The notes below the pieces were generated by a model. That model saw nothing but the letters and a program-made list of their open reading frames with translations. It was not told the DNA's origin and did not search any database. 64,000 nt of DNA, from contig FWWN02000233.1 of the NCBI GenBank assembly GCA_900175165.2, positions 62,152 through 126,151 of the forward strand, given 5' to 3'. This document shows, in pieces, positions 22,518 through 33,995 of the stretch (position 1 is the first letter of the stretch; every line of letters starts with the position of its first letter). This stretch comes from Rhizomucor pusillus (taxonomy: Eukaryota; Mucoromycota; Mucoromycetes; Mucorales; Lichtheimiaceae). Made by a program: the position numbers and the translations under genes.

Positions 22518-23916
22518 ATGACTGTTGGCGAAAGCACATTCCCCATCGGCTACTTTTATATCATCTCCAAGATGAACGGCTTGTGCCTCGACTTGAGAGG
22601 TGATGCCAAGGAAGCTCAGGTACGCTGGAGCAGTAAATACAGCATCGCCGTCATGGGAGCGGGCGGAGACAGGACGCCGATTATTCACATATACGCGCAT
22701 TTTCTACGCACAAACAGCCCGGAACCAAGATTGTCATGGACTCCAAAAAGCCCGAGTCTCCTGAGAGAGACTCTCAGCTTTGGATCCATCAGGATGGTAA
22801 GATTCCGCGTACTTCTCTCGGTTTGAAGGTTGCTGACTCTCGGACGCGCGTCCTCTTAGGTTTCTTGACCAACAAGGCATCCGGCTTGGTGCTCGATATC
22901 AACCCTGCCGAGAGCTTCATGGGTAAGAAACGCAAGCATGCATGCATGCATATGTACCGCTAGAATATTCTTGTGTAATCCGCTAATGCGCGTCACATTG
23001 GGCAGCTATCTTTACAAAGGAGAAGCGTCTCTACCTTGACCATATGAAAGAGGCTGAAAATGTACGTGGAAATAAGTGAGCGTACGTAACCTCCTTTTAC
23101 TCACATATACCTTGTTCTTTTAGGCTGATGACCAGCGCTTCGGCTACGATGCTGAGCCAGGTTACATCTACAAGCTTTCCGAACCGGAAAAGGTTCTTGA
23201 CATTCGACATGAAGATTCCGAGCCCGATGCTCGTGTTGTGTTGCACAAGCGCAAGGAAGAGGACAACACCAACCAGCTCTGGACCTTTGAGCCGGCTGAC
23301 CCTCCGCAGATGGTCGACTCGGACGACGAGGAAGAGGATGACTCGAAGCGCGCCCGCTTGAGAGCTTGGTTCGGTAGCTGGAAGGGCTGGCACGATGATA
23401 AAAAGAAGGACATCCTCGATGAAGAGAAGCTCCATGAGGCTCACAAGAAGATCTATGAGAACGAAGAAAAGAAAAAGAAGTCCCATCTCAGGTAAATCCT
23501 TTAAAATGGCATAGTCCCCCAACCGTCCCGTTTACTTATTTATTCACTATGCATCAGCTATGAACTTATTGCCGGCGCTGTCGCTTGGCAAGCCTACAAC
23601 ATGTGGGAAAAGAAGCAAAAGGAAGAGGGCAAGGAAGTCGACTATTCCCTTTCCAAGAAGCTCATTTCCAGCTTTGCTGCTGCTGAGGTATGTATGGAGG
23701 ACCAGGTTTCCCCCGTGGAATTCCGGCAAAATTCCTGCAAATCCGTTTGTACTCACATCTAACGCCATCGTACTTTAGCTTGTCAAGATCCTGGCTGAGC
23801 GAGGAGAGGATAACGATGACGAGGATGACAAGCCAAGCTTGAAGAAGCGCATGTTGACTGACATGGCTGTCTCTGCTGCTACTAACATGTTTATGTCTCG
23901 CCACGGCTCCAACTAA
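22518..23916 (+). CDS. Beta-trefoil (ricin-B-type lectin) protein with C-terminal CipC-like DUF3759 domain
   Basis: Seven exons. The first (22518-22619) reads MTVGESTFPIGYFYIISKMN. Trefoil repeats are visible as NGLCLDLRGDAKEAQ ... QLWIHQDG, SGLVLDINPA and KVLDIRHEDSE ... NQLWTFEPAD, giving the QxW-type pattern of carbohydrate-binding beta-trefoils. After an acidic, Lys-rich linker (DSDDEEEDDSKRAR ... EEKKKKSHL) comes YELIAGAVAWQAYNMWEKKQ and KKLISSFAAAELVKILAERG. This resembles the CipC/DUF3759 helical domain (xELIxGAAAxEA), found in stress- or antibiotic-induced fungal proteins. There is no signal peptide, so it is probably cytosolic. The ligand is unknown. Confidence 0.75.
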
Positions 23917-24178
23917 AACTACAAATTGTCTGTTTGTCTGCACAATAAATTGAAAAAAGGCTATTGTACATTACACATTCTAAATTATTCTGTCGCGTTT
24001 CTATCCAATTGATAGATGTGTTCGTCCGTTCACTGAACGCTGAATCCGCAACTGCTGGGATCGTCCAGCTCTTGTCCGCCCAGAGAGAGCAAGTCACGAA
24101 AATGTGTTGACAACCGTGCCCCGATACTGCAGGCTGGGTTGGTTATCCCAGGCACTACTTTAACAACATTAGCTAACC

Positions 24179-25045
24179 ATGGAACGGTCGTTCGCAAGTG
24201 CATTCCGGCAATCGCGGCTAGCGTCCTTTGACCGCTCCTTAAAACAAGTATACGAGACGCCGCTGCGGAACAGACTGCAAGGCGATTGGGGACTGAAGCG
24301 GAATCTTCCCAATGTCAAACCCAAAATCAATGTCACCGCACTCGACACTGCCGAACACCAAACGCCGTGGAAGTCTGCACTCGGACAGGCCGACTTTATC
24401 GAACGATGGAAGGAGAACTTCCCCAATTCGCGAAAACCTGCACCACGTCCTGAACACGAAGAGCACAATGTGTATTTAATGACACCTAAAGAGTTCAAAT
24501 CGTTTTTGAAAAAGATTGCAAAGCGTGCTCCGGCATTCCAGCGCAAGCTCAAGCAGGGTGAGGTGACACCTGACCAGGTATTTGAATATCTGCGCATCAC
24601 GTTTAGCGACACTCCTTCCACACCCGTTGTCGGTCCTACATACAGCCACCACGAAGCCGAATGGAACTACGCCGTGCCCGGTAGATATCTAAACGTTGAC
24701 CAGATGGGACACGCCATCGGTATCGTCGGTATTGTCGCAGTAGCACGGAAATCCCAGAGCACACAAGAGTTCTTTAGAAATGCTGGTGACCGCAGCGTAC
24801 GCATGTTCTACGTTGAACAGGCAGCTATCGACGCATACGGCCGGCCGCAGGTCGTCGTCAGACCGTTCCCACGAGGCGTCTCCAAGTTATCACAGATCTT
24901 CCCGGACGAGGAGGTCAAGGCTGACAATATGTGGAACTATGGCAGAAAATCGGTTGAGCCTTCAACCGAAGTACAGAACCCGGAACATCGACTGGTCATG
25001 AACTTGCTCGGCCAACTTTCTCTGGATGATGAAGAAGAAAAATAG
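24179..25045 (+). CDS. MRP51: Mitochondrial small-subunit ribosomal protein Mrp51 (bS1m)
   Basis: One intronless frame of 288 residues. The N-terminus MERSFASAFRQSRLASFDRS leads into the family hallmark LKQVYETPLRNRLQGDWGLKRNLP. VTALDTAEHQTPWKS and the YSHHEAEWNYAVPGRYLN segment follow. The order and spacing match fungal Mrp51, which helps mRNA 5' regions engage the mitoribosome. The C-terminus is acidic (LSLDDEEEK). The stop lies only 35 bp from the stop of the convergent RCC1-repeat gene, so their 3' UTRs must overlap. Confidence 0.9.
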   Translation: MERSFASAFRQSRLASFDRSLKQVYETPLRNRLQGDWGLKRNLPNVKPKINVTALDTAEHQTPWKSALGQADFIERWKENFPNSRKPAPRPEHEEHNVYLMTPKEFKSFLKKIAKRAPAFQRKLKQGEVTPDQVFEYLRITFSDTPSTPVVGPTYSHHEAEWNYAVPGRYLNVDQMGHAIGIVGIVAVARKSQSTQEFFRNAGDRSVRMFYVEQAAIDAYGRPQVVVRPFPRGVSKLSQIFPDEEVKADNMWNYGRKSVEPSTEVQNPEHRLVMNLLGQLSLDDEEEK

Positions 25046-25080
25046 ATTATCATCGTCACTGTGTAATATATATATCAAGT

Positions 25081-26388
25081 TTATTCTGCTGTTGTGCTTA
25101 TAAAAGTATTCCATCGCCCTGCATGGCAATCAACTGCTTTGCCGTTGTATGATGTGCATAGTCGGAAGTACGGATCATGGTCCGCTTCTGTGGTTCGTCC
25201 CAGCTGCCCATACTTGTCTGTATCAAGAAGAGAGTATAAAGTTACTACTTTTGATGCCTTGCTTTCAAATGAGCATTCATTTTCTTACTGCCGCCACATG
25301 TCCACACTCTTCCCTTATCTGTCACATCAAAAATATTAGCATATTTACTTAGTTGCTACGCCGCTGCCGTTTTATTTGTTTACCATCAATTGCCACAGTG
25401 TGCTCAGAGCCGCATGCTACTTTGACAATATGCAGTTCTTCCACTTGCTGCCCGTCCTGATCGAGAAAAACAGGCATCCGGATGATACCATCATCACCAT
25501 TGTCGTTGTGTTCATCTTGCACGCCCCATCCTAACTGGCCCGATTTCCTCCATCCAAACGTGTACATGTCACCTGCAAGAGCGACTGCAGAGTGGAATAA
25601 TCCGCAAGCTACCATTCCATTCTCTTGATCGAGACCGAGTCCAGCAAAGAACTCGATGGCAGCTGGCGCTTCGCATTCCTGACCGATGTCTTGTTGACCT
25701 AGCTGAGAGAATCGATTGCTGCCTCGGCCGTAGACTGGGTCCCACCCGGCGGTGTAAAGCAAGATGTGCGTGTGAGACGCTGCGAGGGAATAAACAGGTG
25801 GTACAGAAAGCTTTTCCGATGTAAACTCAAGCTTCTTGTCATCGTCATCACCGAACCTTGTAAAACATTGCACCTCTCCAGAACCTAAAAAAATTATTAT
25901 TTACTACGATGTATATACCATATTTAAGCTAGTTCACCGAACTGACTGTACAAGACATAAACTTGTCCGCGGATGGCACAACACGCAGCCTGCTTTGCAC
26001 CAGAGGTCAGCTTTGTTGCAACGCTGGGATCCTTGGTGGCGTCTGCGCACCAAACGGTCCCTTGCGTATCTACGACACCTAGCAGCGTGTTGGGATCGCC
26101 AAAGATGCTGCTGATTTTTCGGTCTTTCCAAAGCGCCGTCGATTGGCGCGGCTCGTAGCCCCAAACTTCGATCGATCCGTCAACTTTTTTTGTAACCACG
26201 CGTAACAATGTCAGAATCTCTCACTGGAATGTCGCAATTCAAAAGGAGTTACTTTTCTCAATGACCGTCGTTTCCCACGTCGCGAGGAGTACGCGTTTAA
26301 CGCCAGGTGTCTGCAGCCAAGTGCTGCCAGAGTTACGCGTCGTTTGTGCAAACCCGTTGAAACCAAAAGAGTGCAGCAGGAATGTCAT
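25081..26388 (-). CDS. RCC1-repeat protein, RCCD1-like
   Basis: Five exons are apparent. The N-terminus MTFLLHSFGFNGFAQTTRNS resembles the start of human RCC1-domain protein 1 (FGFGxFGQ; from memory). RCC1 blades follow: KVDGSIEVWGYEPRQS, GVVDTQGTVWCADATKD, DPVYGRGSNRFSQLGQQD, MYTFGWRKSGQLGWG and, across two short introns, ACGSEHTVAID / DKGRVWTCGG / NKYGQLGRTTEADHDP. It stops at TAA (25081-25083). These repeats form a seven-bladed propeller. RCCD1 in animals works with the demethylase KDM8; a comparable role here is only a guess. The first intron (about 34 nt) is unusually short and its edges are uncertain. Confidence 0.75.
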
Positions 26389-26524
26389 GCAAGGACCGCC
26401 GCCGCGAAAACGACGACCCAATTCGGATATCAAGCCCCAATCCTTGGTTCCCTACCCCCACCCCCCTTTTTCACGCCTGTTGTGTCACCCGGGCAGCAAC
26501 AACACTTCCTGTACCACAGTCAAG

Positions 26525-27289
26525 ATGGAAAATATCGCGTTTCTTGATACCCTTGTTGATGGTGGTTACTGGCTGCTAAAGAATTGGACGATCCACCCAC
26601 TGGAACCAGCCAGGCATCTGCTTATCATCAGTTGCAGCGAGCGACAAGTCAAAGTGAAAAGCAAAGATCTTCCCGGACTCGATCCGCGAACAACTAGTTC
26701 TGAACTGGACACGGCGAAACCACAGCAAGGGCAAAATCAGCAGGGCTTGCCGTTAACACCGTTTATGATCTCAGCAACGCGCTTTCAGCGGAGCCATTGG
26801 AACCGAATTTGGCGAGACCTTTGCATTAGCAAGCGTCTATCTGTCTTTCAACGATGGTCAAGATGGATCACAACCGACTATTAAACCGGCTTTTTTTCTG
26901 TATGGCGCAAGGCCAGCGAGCCACCTATCTTACACAGAGGAGTACTTCTCTCAACAGAACATCAGAACGACATCGGTGGTTTCGCGATCTGCCTGCGGTG
27001 CAAACCACTGTGCAATGCATACGGTCAGATCTATCATGCTCTTCTAGATGCCGTCCATGCCTGGTCTACCCTGTCGTTACCTTGGGCAGTTCGGCTTCGG
27101 CACACTCGATATGATCGAGAGAGTCTTATACGAGGAGCTAGAAGTCGCTTCGAGGCATGAGCCAGAGAATGACGAACGACGCGGCGTAGCACCATTATTC
27201 GACTTCTTCCACTTGTTCGAGAATCATATGCAACGCCTTTACCTCATTGCTACTTGGCCGCTTATCTTGTACGCAAATCTAAAGAATTA
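26525..27289 (+). other. Unresolved coding locus, possibly broken
   Basis: Coding-like stretches occur in several forward frames. The ATG at 26525 opens MENIAFLDTLVDGGYWLLKN. In another frame, SVYLSFNDGQDGSQPTIKPA runs on to about 27040, where a TAG interrupts it. The same frame then continues QFGFGTLDMIERVLYEELEV and DFFHLFENHMQRLYLIATW to TAA at 27287. I could not find introns that join these cleanly: the candidates are shorter than 40 nt or change frame. The locus is divergent from the RCCD1-like gene (136 bp between starts), as expected for a real gene. No family recognised. It may be a gene with unusual introns or a pseudogene. Confidence 0.35.
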
Positions 27290-28417
27290 ATTCTCAAGTA
27301 GAATAGATATCTCTCTTTGTACGTGCCGTGTAGTGCTTTTAAATTTTTAATGTCATTTGGATTAGTTGACATCTGGAATATAACATCCAAACAAGAGGAA
27401 TGTAACCGCCAACGACATTGTCAAGGAATGCTAATAGTTCCTTTTTGACTGTATACCCCACTTTTTCCCAATAAGGGAATGCTACTTTGTTGTTTTTGTT
27501 GTCATTGTTTGCGTTGAAACTTACCAGCCGGGGAAGGGGCAAAAAACATGCAAAGTTTCAGAGAGAGAGAGAGAGAGAGGGGAGTCTGCTGACCAGCTTG
27601 TCTCATTGTAACAGAACGTGCAAAGCCAAAGGAAAACTTTATTCGTGATAAGCGTTTTTTCAGTGTCCGAGGCAATGGTCTATGCATCTAGACCGACGCT
27701 AGCTAGCTAGGATATTATAGAACAGCCTTCTTCTCGAACTTCTCGAATGTTCGGTAGAATATAATCGATGGCGATAGATGTTTCCATCTGCTTCGGTATT
27801 TTCGCAAGAAATCGAGGGAAACTTGTAGACAAGTTCGATTCCCTACAAAGTTAGTGCTAAAAATTCCATACGATTGGAAACTCCCCAACTTAACACGGGG
27901 AAAAAGAAACCCTTATTTCTTCCATGCCACCTGCTTATTATTCCCTTTCTCCCTCCCCCCACTACTCTCAGCAATGTGACGTAAAGTTCCACTCTTTCTG
28001 GATCTAGGAAAGCCATTCGCCCTTTTTAGTCTGCCTCAAGCTGTCGGGATATAAACAATCCTTTGGCGATCGGACGATGATCGGTCTGTGAACGATATTA
28101 AGCTTTAGTTCTCGCACACCTCTGTACCCCTTATTCTTTTTTCTTGTTTCCTTCCATCTCCAATTTCGGCAAATCGTACCAAGCACTTGCTGAATGTACG
28201 TATAGATAAATTGCAGATCATTCGTTCTGCATTCCAACCACTCTGGATTTTCATTTACTTATCCATCAACGCTCTTTGTAGGCATAAAGGCACATCACAA
28301 CCACCTCTGTCAAGAGTGTGAAAAAAAAAAACATTGTATACTACTTTATCCTGACAAAAAGAAAAATTACAACAATTATATAAGCGATTAAAAAACCAAG
28401 AGAAAAAAAAAGAAAAC
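27290..28417. other. Long upstream region of the SAM/HMG gene
   Basis: No coding signal. It contains an AG dinucleotide run at about 27562-27580 and several poly-A/poly-T tracts (for example 28319-28331). The length suggests a regulated promoter or a long leader. Confidence 0.5.
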
Positions 28418-31030
28418 ATGTCATCTATACCTCCAACAGTGCATTCAGCATCATCAGAAACGACGACCGCGAACGACCTTAGCAGCGACGTGTCGACAGT
28501 AGCTGTTGTTCCGTACAATGAGAACGATCTGGGACACCGGGAAGTCAAGGATTTCTTGGATAAATGCAAACTGTCGCAGTATCTATCAGTGTTTATCAAC
28601 GAAGGGTTCGATTCTCTGAAATCCGTAAGTGAAAAGCAAATGGGCGAAAGGCCTTCGTTGTCGCTAAAATTAAAATTTCCGGAAAAGTTATGCGAAGTAA
28701 GCGAAGACGACATGATCGTCATGAATGTTAAGCGTGGTCACCGGAGGGTACGTCATAGATATGCATTGCGGGTTATACCGGTTGTGCATGAATAAGAATA
28801 TTCTAACCACTTTGTTCTTCGATATTCTAGTTGATTCAGCGAGAAATCGCCACCCTAAAAGGAATACGTCGCCATCATCCATTGTGGATAAGTTTCACGG
28901 CGTCGACCTCGACTTTCAATACCATCGACCCAAGAATCGGTAGTGCATGCAATATACACACCCGAACAAGACGCACTAACGTAACCTATCATCACTAGGC
29001 CAGCTTAGGCTCGTACAACGTCCACCCGGTCCCGTTTGGGCTAACACCGGAAACGGCAGCGGCGGCGATGGAAACACTAGTAGCAGCAGCGGCGGCAGTA
29101 GCCATAGTCGAAGTCTCGACTTTAGCAGTGAAAGCGTTGCAAGCAGTTACACGTCCCTCACAACGCCGCCGAAAAAGTCCAGCAGCGCTACCAATGCGGA
29201 TTCGTCGTCCTCCGGCTCACCCTCAAAGAGACACATCCAGCCACCTTCTTCTCAAACGCAAACAACCGTACCGGCTCAAGTATCGCAAGCGGTTCAGCAC
29301 CAGCAACCTGAAAGAGGAGGAGGACAGTCGGCAGAGAGCAGTCAAGCTACCAGTACCACTGACTCTACCAACACTGCCGCCGCCGCTGCTGCTGCTGCTG
29401 CTGCTACTTCTGCGGGCACCGCAGCAGCGCAGCAACCAGTCTCTGCAGTGGAAAACGTACCTGGCACCAACAAACTAAGCGGATCTTCCAACGATGACGA
29501 AGACGATGACGAAGAAGACAGCATATCGTCCTCGACGCGTCCGAACGCGACGACCACAATGACAATGATGCCGCCCAAGCGCAAATACAAGAAACGCCCT
29601 AAAGCTGACAAGAACGCGCCAGTGAAACCGCCTTCGGCGTATATAATGTTCTCGAACGATATACGCGCTCAGCTCAAAGATCAGAACTTGTCCTTTGCTC
29701 AGCTCGCAAAGATTGTGGGTGAGAGGTGGAAACATCTCAGTCGGAAAGATAAACTTTCCTACGAGACGGCTGCTGTCGTTGCCAAGGATCACTACCACGC
29801 TGCATTGGAACAGTATCGTCAAACTCCCGAATACAGGGTAAGCAATTGGCCCCTACCCTTGCAGGCACCAACGAATATACTGACTGCTTTGTTGCAGAGA
29901 CACCAGGAATATCTCAGAGAATTCAAGAGCAAGCAAGAAGCTGACCACAGACTTTTAGCAGGCAGTGCACGCAAACGGTCGAAAGCCGGGTCTCCTAGCA
30001 GGTAGAGTGTTGGACTTTTTTGCGCGTATATACATTGATGCGCAAAAAAAAAATATAAAATACTTAGACTGGTGATTTTTAGTGGAAGTATGGCTGACTG
30101 CAGCTCCAATGGAAACAACAACGGCAACGGCAGTTCGGGTAGCAGTGGTTCTGCAGACAGCTACGATGGCAACGGGAACGATGGCAACGAAATATCAGAC
30201 TCGTCCAACCGCAACAACAAAGTCCAGGTCACGGAAGATCGCCGGAACAAGGGCAAGTCTAGAATGGCCCCGCCTCGTCACAGTACTGGCAGCTTGCCTA
30301 CAGTGTCGCAGTACCGCGAATCTGACCCGTCGCCGACAATAACGACGGAAAGCGGCGCTGCGACAATGCACCAGCAGCAGCAGTCATCGGAAACGACCTC
30401 TTCGTCTGCCATGAATACTGAGAGCCAGTACAGTTATCCCTCCTCCACAAGGGACGAGGCTGCCGGCGGCGGCGAATGCGACTTTATTTACTACTTTGGC
30501 CCAGATGTTTCAGGACACTTTATCAGCACAGCTTTCCCAGAAATGTTATCGCCCATCGCGGGTAGCGCTCCTGCTGCTGCAACAACAGTTATTGCCAAAA
30601 TACCCGGTACAAACTATACCCACCAAGGAGACTGGCATCAGCAGCAGCAGCAGGCACAGGACGACGGTGACGAACATGCAGATAACAGTAATAATAATAA
30701 TAACGAGAACGATGGAAACACTGCCGATTCTTCTCAAGGTGAGTAAAATACAAACTCTACACCTCAAAGACATTAAGTCATTGATTTCAAGTCTCTTACG
30801 CTGCTGCTTCTGCTGCGTCGGGTATGGACAGCTCATCAATGAATATGTATACTGGACCGGCAGTGTATTACGACTCGATGGTGCGACAACTCCATTCGGA
30901 AACTCCTCCTCCTCCATACACTACTATACCAAGCGTAAGATCACTCTCTCCTGGCACTGAAGCTGCTGTGGAAAGACAAACAGGACATTCCGAGAAAAAA
31001 GCAAAAGTTTATCCCCACTCACAACAGTAG
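28418..31030 (+). CDS. SAM-domain plus HMG-box protein
   Basis: Seven exons join in frame (28418-28624, 28688-28747, 28831-28939, 28999-29837, 29898-30001, 30083-30738, 30792-31030) to 737 residues. A SAM domain (about residues 45-105) reads VKDFLDKCKLSQYLSVFINE, LCEVSEDDMIVMNVKRGHRR, LIQREIATLKG. After a Ser/Gln/Ala-rich linker and an acidic stretch comes an HMG box (NAPVKPPSAYIMFSNDIRAQ ... IVGERWKHLSRKDKLSYETA). The long tail is rich in Asn, Ser and Gln and has a TPPPPYTT motif near the end. HMG boxes bend DNA and SAM domains mediate oligomers, so a chromatin or transcription role is inferred. The 63-nt first intron has no stop and is a multiple of three; if retained it adds 21 residues inside the SAM domain. 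Confidence 0.85.
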
Positions 31031-32208
31031 TAAAAAAGGATCATACGTTTTCTCACTCTACATATCTTTGCATCCATCCCTCTCTCTATATATATATCTC
31101 TCTGCGCGCGCATACATACACCACAAAATTTGCTGCATGTACATATATTTCAATCATGTATGGTCCCTGACAACAAGATATGAAAATCACTCTAATATAC
31201 AGCATGCACAAACACGCTTGACATAGTAACAGTAGTAACAGCCTGGCTTTTCTTATGCTTTACATCATACCCAGACGAAGTTCATGCCATTTTACTTATG
31301 AAACCTTATTTTTCTTTCTCTTGCACGAAACTATGATGATAATAACTAAGAATAAAGCTTTGTATCCTGCTTGTTCTTTCGATGGCACTAAAAAAGGCTC
31401 ACATGCTGAATGACGTTGGCCCTAACGCGAATAAGCATCGTCACTTGACCTATGCATGCCGTACTGTAAACAAACTCGGAGGATGTTTCCGTGGGATTTA
31501 ACGCGTGACCCGATTCATCATGATACTGTCTTCCGCAAGCTCTTCAATATATTTAAATGATCCAGACATGAGGAATAAGCAAAATGCGACGACCGTTCGA
31601 TATGTCTCTCGCAGCCCGTTAAGTCTCTTCATATGCTTCCTTGGCTGTTTGCATTGGTCCGGCTTATTTTCTATGACAACTGAGACCGAACATCAGACAA
31701 CGCTAGTGTCCGAGAGCGGGGCTGTGCAGCCTTGTGTTTGGTCACCATGCGCTGAAGAGAGGGAGGTCGCTTAAGGCTGCGTGGAAAACTTCCAAGCGAA
31801 AGTATACGACGAGCAATATTCGTGACATGTACTAATAGAAGTATTGCAGCCTGCAACTCTACCTATCATTCTGCTATCCCAACTTGTTGTCTGTTGAGTT
31901 GTGTTGAGAGCACTGGCTGGAAAAGTTAACTCTCGCTTTGCAAGATTTATGCCCATTCGTTCATTGTAGGCTCATCTGCTCATCGATGCAAGATACTGCA
32001 ATATATTTGTAAAAGCTATCTTGGCCACCTACAGCAATCTATTTTGGTTATTCATTGTGATTACATGAAATAAATCACTAGATACGACGATGTAATCTAG
32101 TATGACAGCTAGGACATAAAATTATATATATGATGTGAGAGTGTACTTTCACCACACTCTAGCGCCACGACGTGTACGGAAAACCCGAGCAACCGGGTCA
32201 AGGACAGC
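31031..32208. other. Gene-poor stretch
   Basis: Starts with the 3' UTR of the SAM/HMG gene (TA- and TC-rich tracts near 31080-31100). Only short overlapping frames without homology follow. No RNA gene or repeat was recognised. Confidence 0.4.
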
Positions 32209-32921
32209 TCAACACAGTATATGCAAAAGAAGCCTGCGGAGAAATCTCGAGCTAACGCGATGCAAGTAGATAAGCCTAGAGATGAGGATTCTCATATGAG
32301 GGAAGTGACTTAAAAACGTGCTTATACTTCCTATACTCTTCAATGGTTTATTGGATATAAATGTATGTGCACACCACATATAATAATGTGAATAATAAAA
32401 ATCATTCAATCGGTTTTTTTTGTTTCTTGATTTTGGAATCAGCTGATCTCCAGAAACTACTAAATCAACTTTGCGTGCCACTTCGGCTGCAAGGTTCTAC
32501 ATATAAACACCAATAGTTAGTAAAATGCAGTAAGAAATCGATCAGTCACTGGGACAGTGCTGGTCTGAACTTGAGCCACGAATAAATTTATTGGACCTTC
32601 CCTACGAAAATGGGCCTCCTCGCCCAAATTGGACCAGTCAAGCGAATCTGGGTCAACTGTCCCGATTACCGTCTCTTTAAAGATGAGAGGAATACTCGCA
32701 TAGTTATTAGCGGACAAACAACACATCGCCATCTCCATCGCGACAGACCGATTATGCAAATTCGCAACGCCTCGTTGTGTTGAAAACCGTCCGAAAAGTT
32801 CTTCCGTTTGCAGACCAAAGCTACTGAGCTTGTTCGGAGCACCGAGGAGAATATCGTGTTTGAGACCAGCGTTTACAAGATCATGTAACGAGAGTTCAAA
32901 GTACAGCAAGATCAAGGCCAA
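32209..32921 (-). CDS. Unrecognised spliced coding remnant
   Basis: A reverse frame (32517-32921) holds 134 codons without a stop (for example SVAMEMAMCCLSANNYASIP and SLDWSNLGEEAHFRREGPIN). Near its end is an intron with a perfect TACTAAC branch site and a TATATGTAG acceptor, leading to NLAAEVARKVDLVVSGDQLI PK. The stop is reached only at 32209 after an AT-rich, less protein-like stretch. I do not recognise the family and found no convincing first exon. It lies in the transposon-rich region and may be truncated. Confidence 0.35.
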
Positions 32922-32989
32922 CGGATCTTACCACAGAAGCAGCTCATACGATTGGAAGTTGAAATTTTAATCATATGGAAAATCTAGTT

Positions 32990-33350
32990 CGAATGGTGCG
33001 CTTCAGGGCAATCCAGCATATTCTTCTGCTGAAACCGGATCAGTACAGCGAAGTATGATGAGTATATATTGGGTAAAAACCTTGCTGTCGGAAATGCATT
33101 CAGAAAGGTACGACCATCATTTGAAGACCTGCCCCGACTTTGAAGCTGGCGAGGTGATAAGATTACAGCAGATAATTGATGTGAGTAAGAAAGCAGATCC
33201 TGCTTTTCTGACAGAATCTAAATTTTTATTATACCTTTTCGCCTAAGGACTACCAAACTGGAAAGAACTCTCTGAAAGAAACCATCTTTGAACTGGGCAA
33301 GTTAACTTTGCAATGCGATAACATCAACTCGCCAGGAATTCCGCCGCAGC
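32990..33350 (+). other. Possible coding fragments cut by a LINE insertion
   Basis: Short forward pieces (MVRFRAIQHILLLKPDQYSE; RYDHHLKTCPDFEAGEVIRL ending at a GTGAGT donor; then DYQTGKNSLKETIFELGKLT) look like exons of one gene. The frame changes to LINE-type protein at about 33350. No family recognised. Confidence 0.3.
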
Positions 33351-33995
33351 CTTTTGACTCCGTGGAAAGATATGCCAGAATCTTATCCTCGAGGCTCTGC
33401 TGCAGCCTGGAATGACTTCCGGAAAGTGTCCATACCTCATCATGCCCGCACTATCCTTTACAGAAACCTCCTCCTCCATAACAAGCTTGTTCCTTGTCGA
33501 GGAAGTCTACACAAGCTATTACCGAATCGTTTCCCTTCTCCTCTGTGTCCGCTCTGTCACCAACCTGAATCACCGCAGCATTTCATCCTCACCTGTCCTT
33601 TGAAGTCGATCATTTGGTCTCAAATTTGTTACAAACTCTTAAATCAGCAACGATCCCTTACTTGCCGAGATATCCTGAACGTTCGCATCATTCGCTATAA
33701 GGTTCTTCCGCACTTTAAACTAGAATGGGCCCACATCGTTGCATGTACGATCGCATCGATATGGAAAGCCCATTGGCAACATGTTTTCGACGAAGCATCT
33801 TTTGACCCTAATACAGTAGTAGCAGAAGCGATTGCTGCCTCCATCCGCATCGCCTAAGCTAGAAGTCTTATATGATTCTGTTCAATCGTTGATCTATAGA
33901 GTTAGCTATTTTTTGTTTATTTTTCTCCATTTATCTTCGGTTTACCACCGATGGACATGTTGTCCACCGCCGAATAAATATTCATACAAAAGAAA
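33350..33995 (+). mobile_element. 5'-truncated LINE (non-LTR retrotransposon) fragment
   Basis: The frame ending at 33857 encodes the C-terminal part of a non-LTR retrotransposon polyprotein. It has AAWNDFRKVSIPHHARTILY and the zinc-knuckle-like CPLCHQPESPQHFILTCPLK that follows reverse transcriptase in many LINEs, then helices up to IAASIRIA. The reverse transcriptase core is absent. A short 3' UTR runs to an A-rich end (AATAAATATTCATACAAAAG, about 33973-33995). Loss of the 5' part is the usual result of incomplete target-primed reverse transcription. Target-site duplications were not found by eye. Confidence 0.65.

Noticed and set aside
27339..27687. Reverse frames with a GTAAGT site upstream of the SAM/HMG gene
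   Set aside because: The region includes a GA repeat and poor codon content, and no joined model was possible.
29223..29611. Reverse Ser/Ala-rich frames over the SAM/HMG gene
   Set aside because: They are antisense to the low-complexity linker and HMG box, which are clearly coding on the forward strand.
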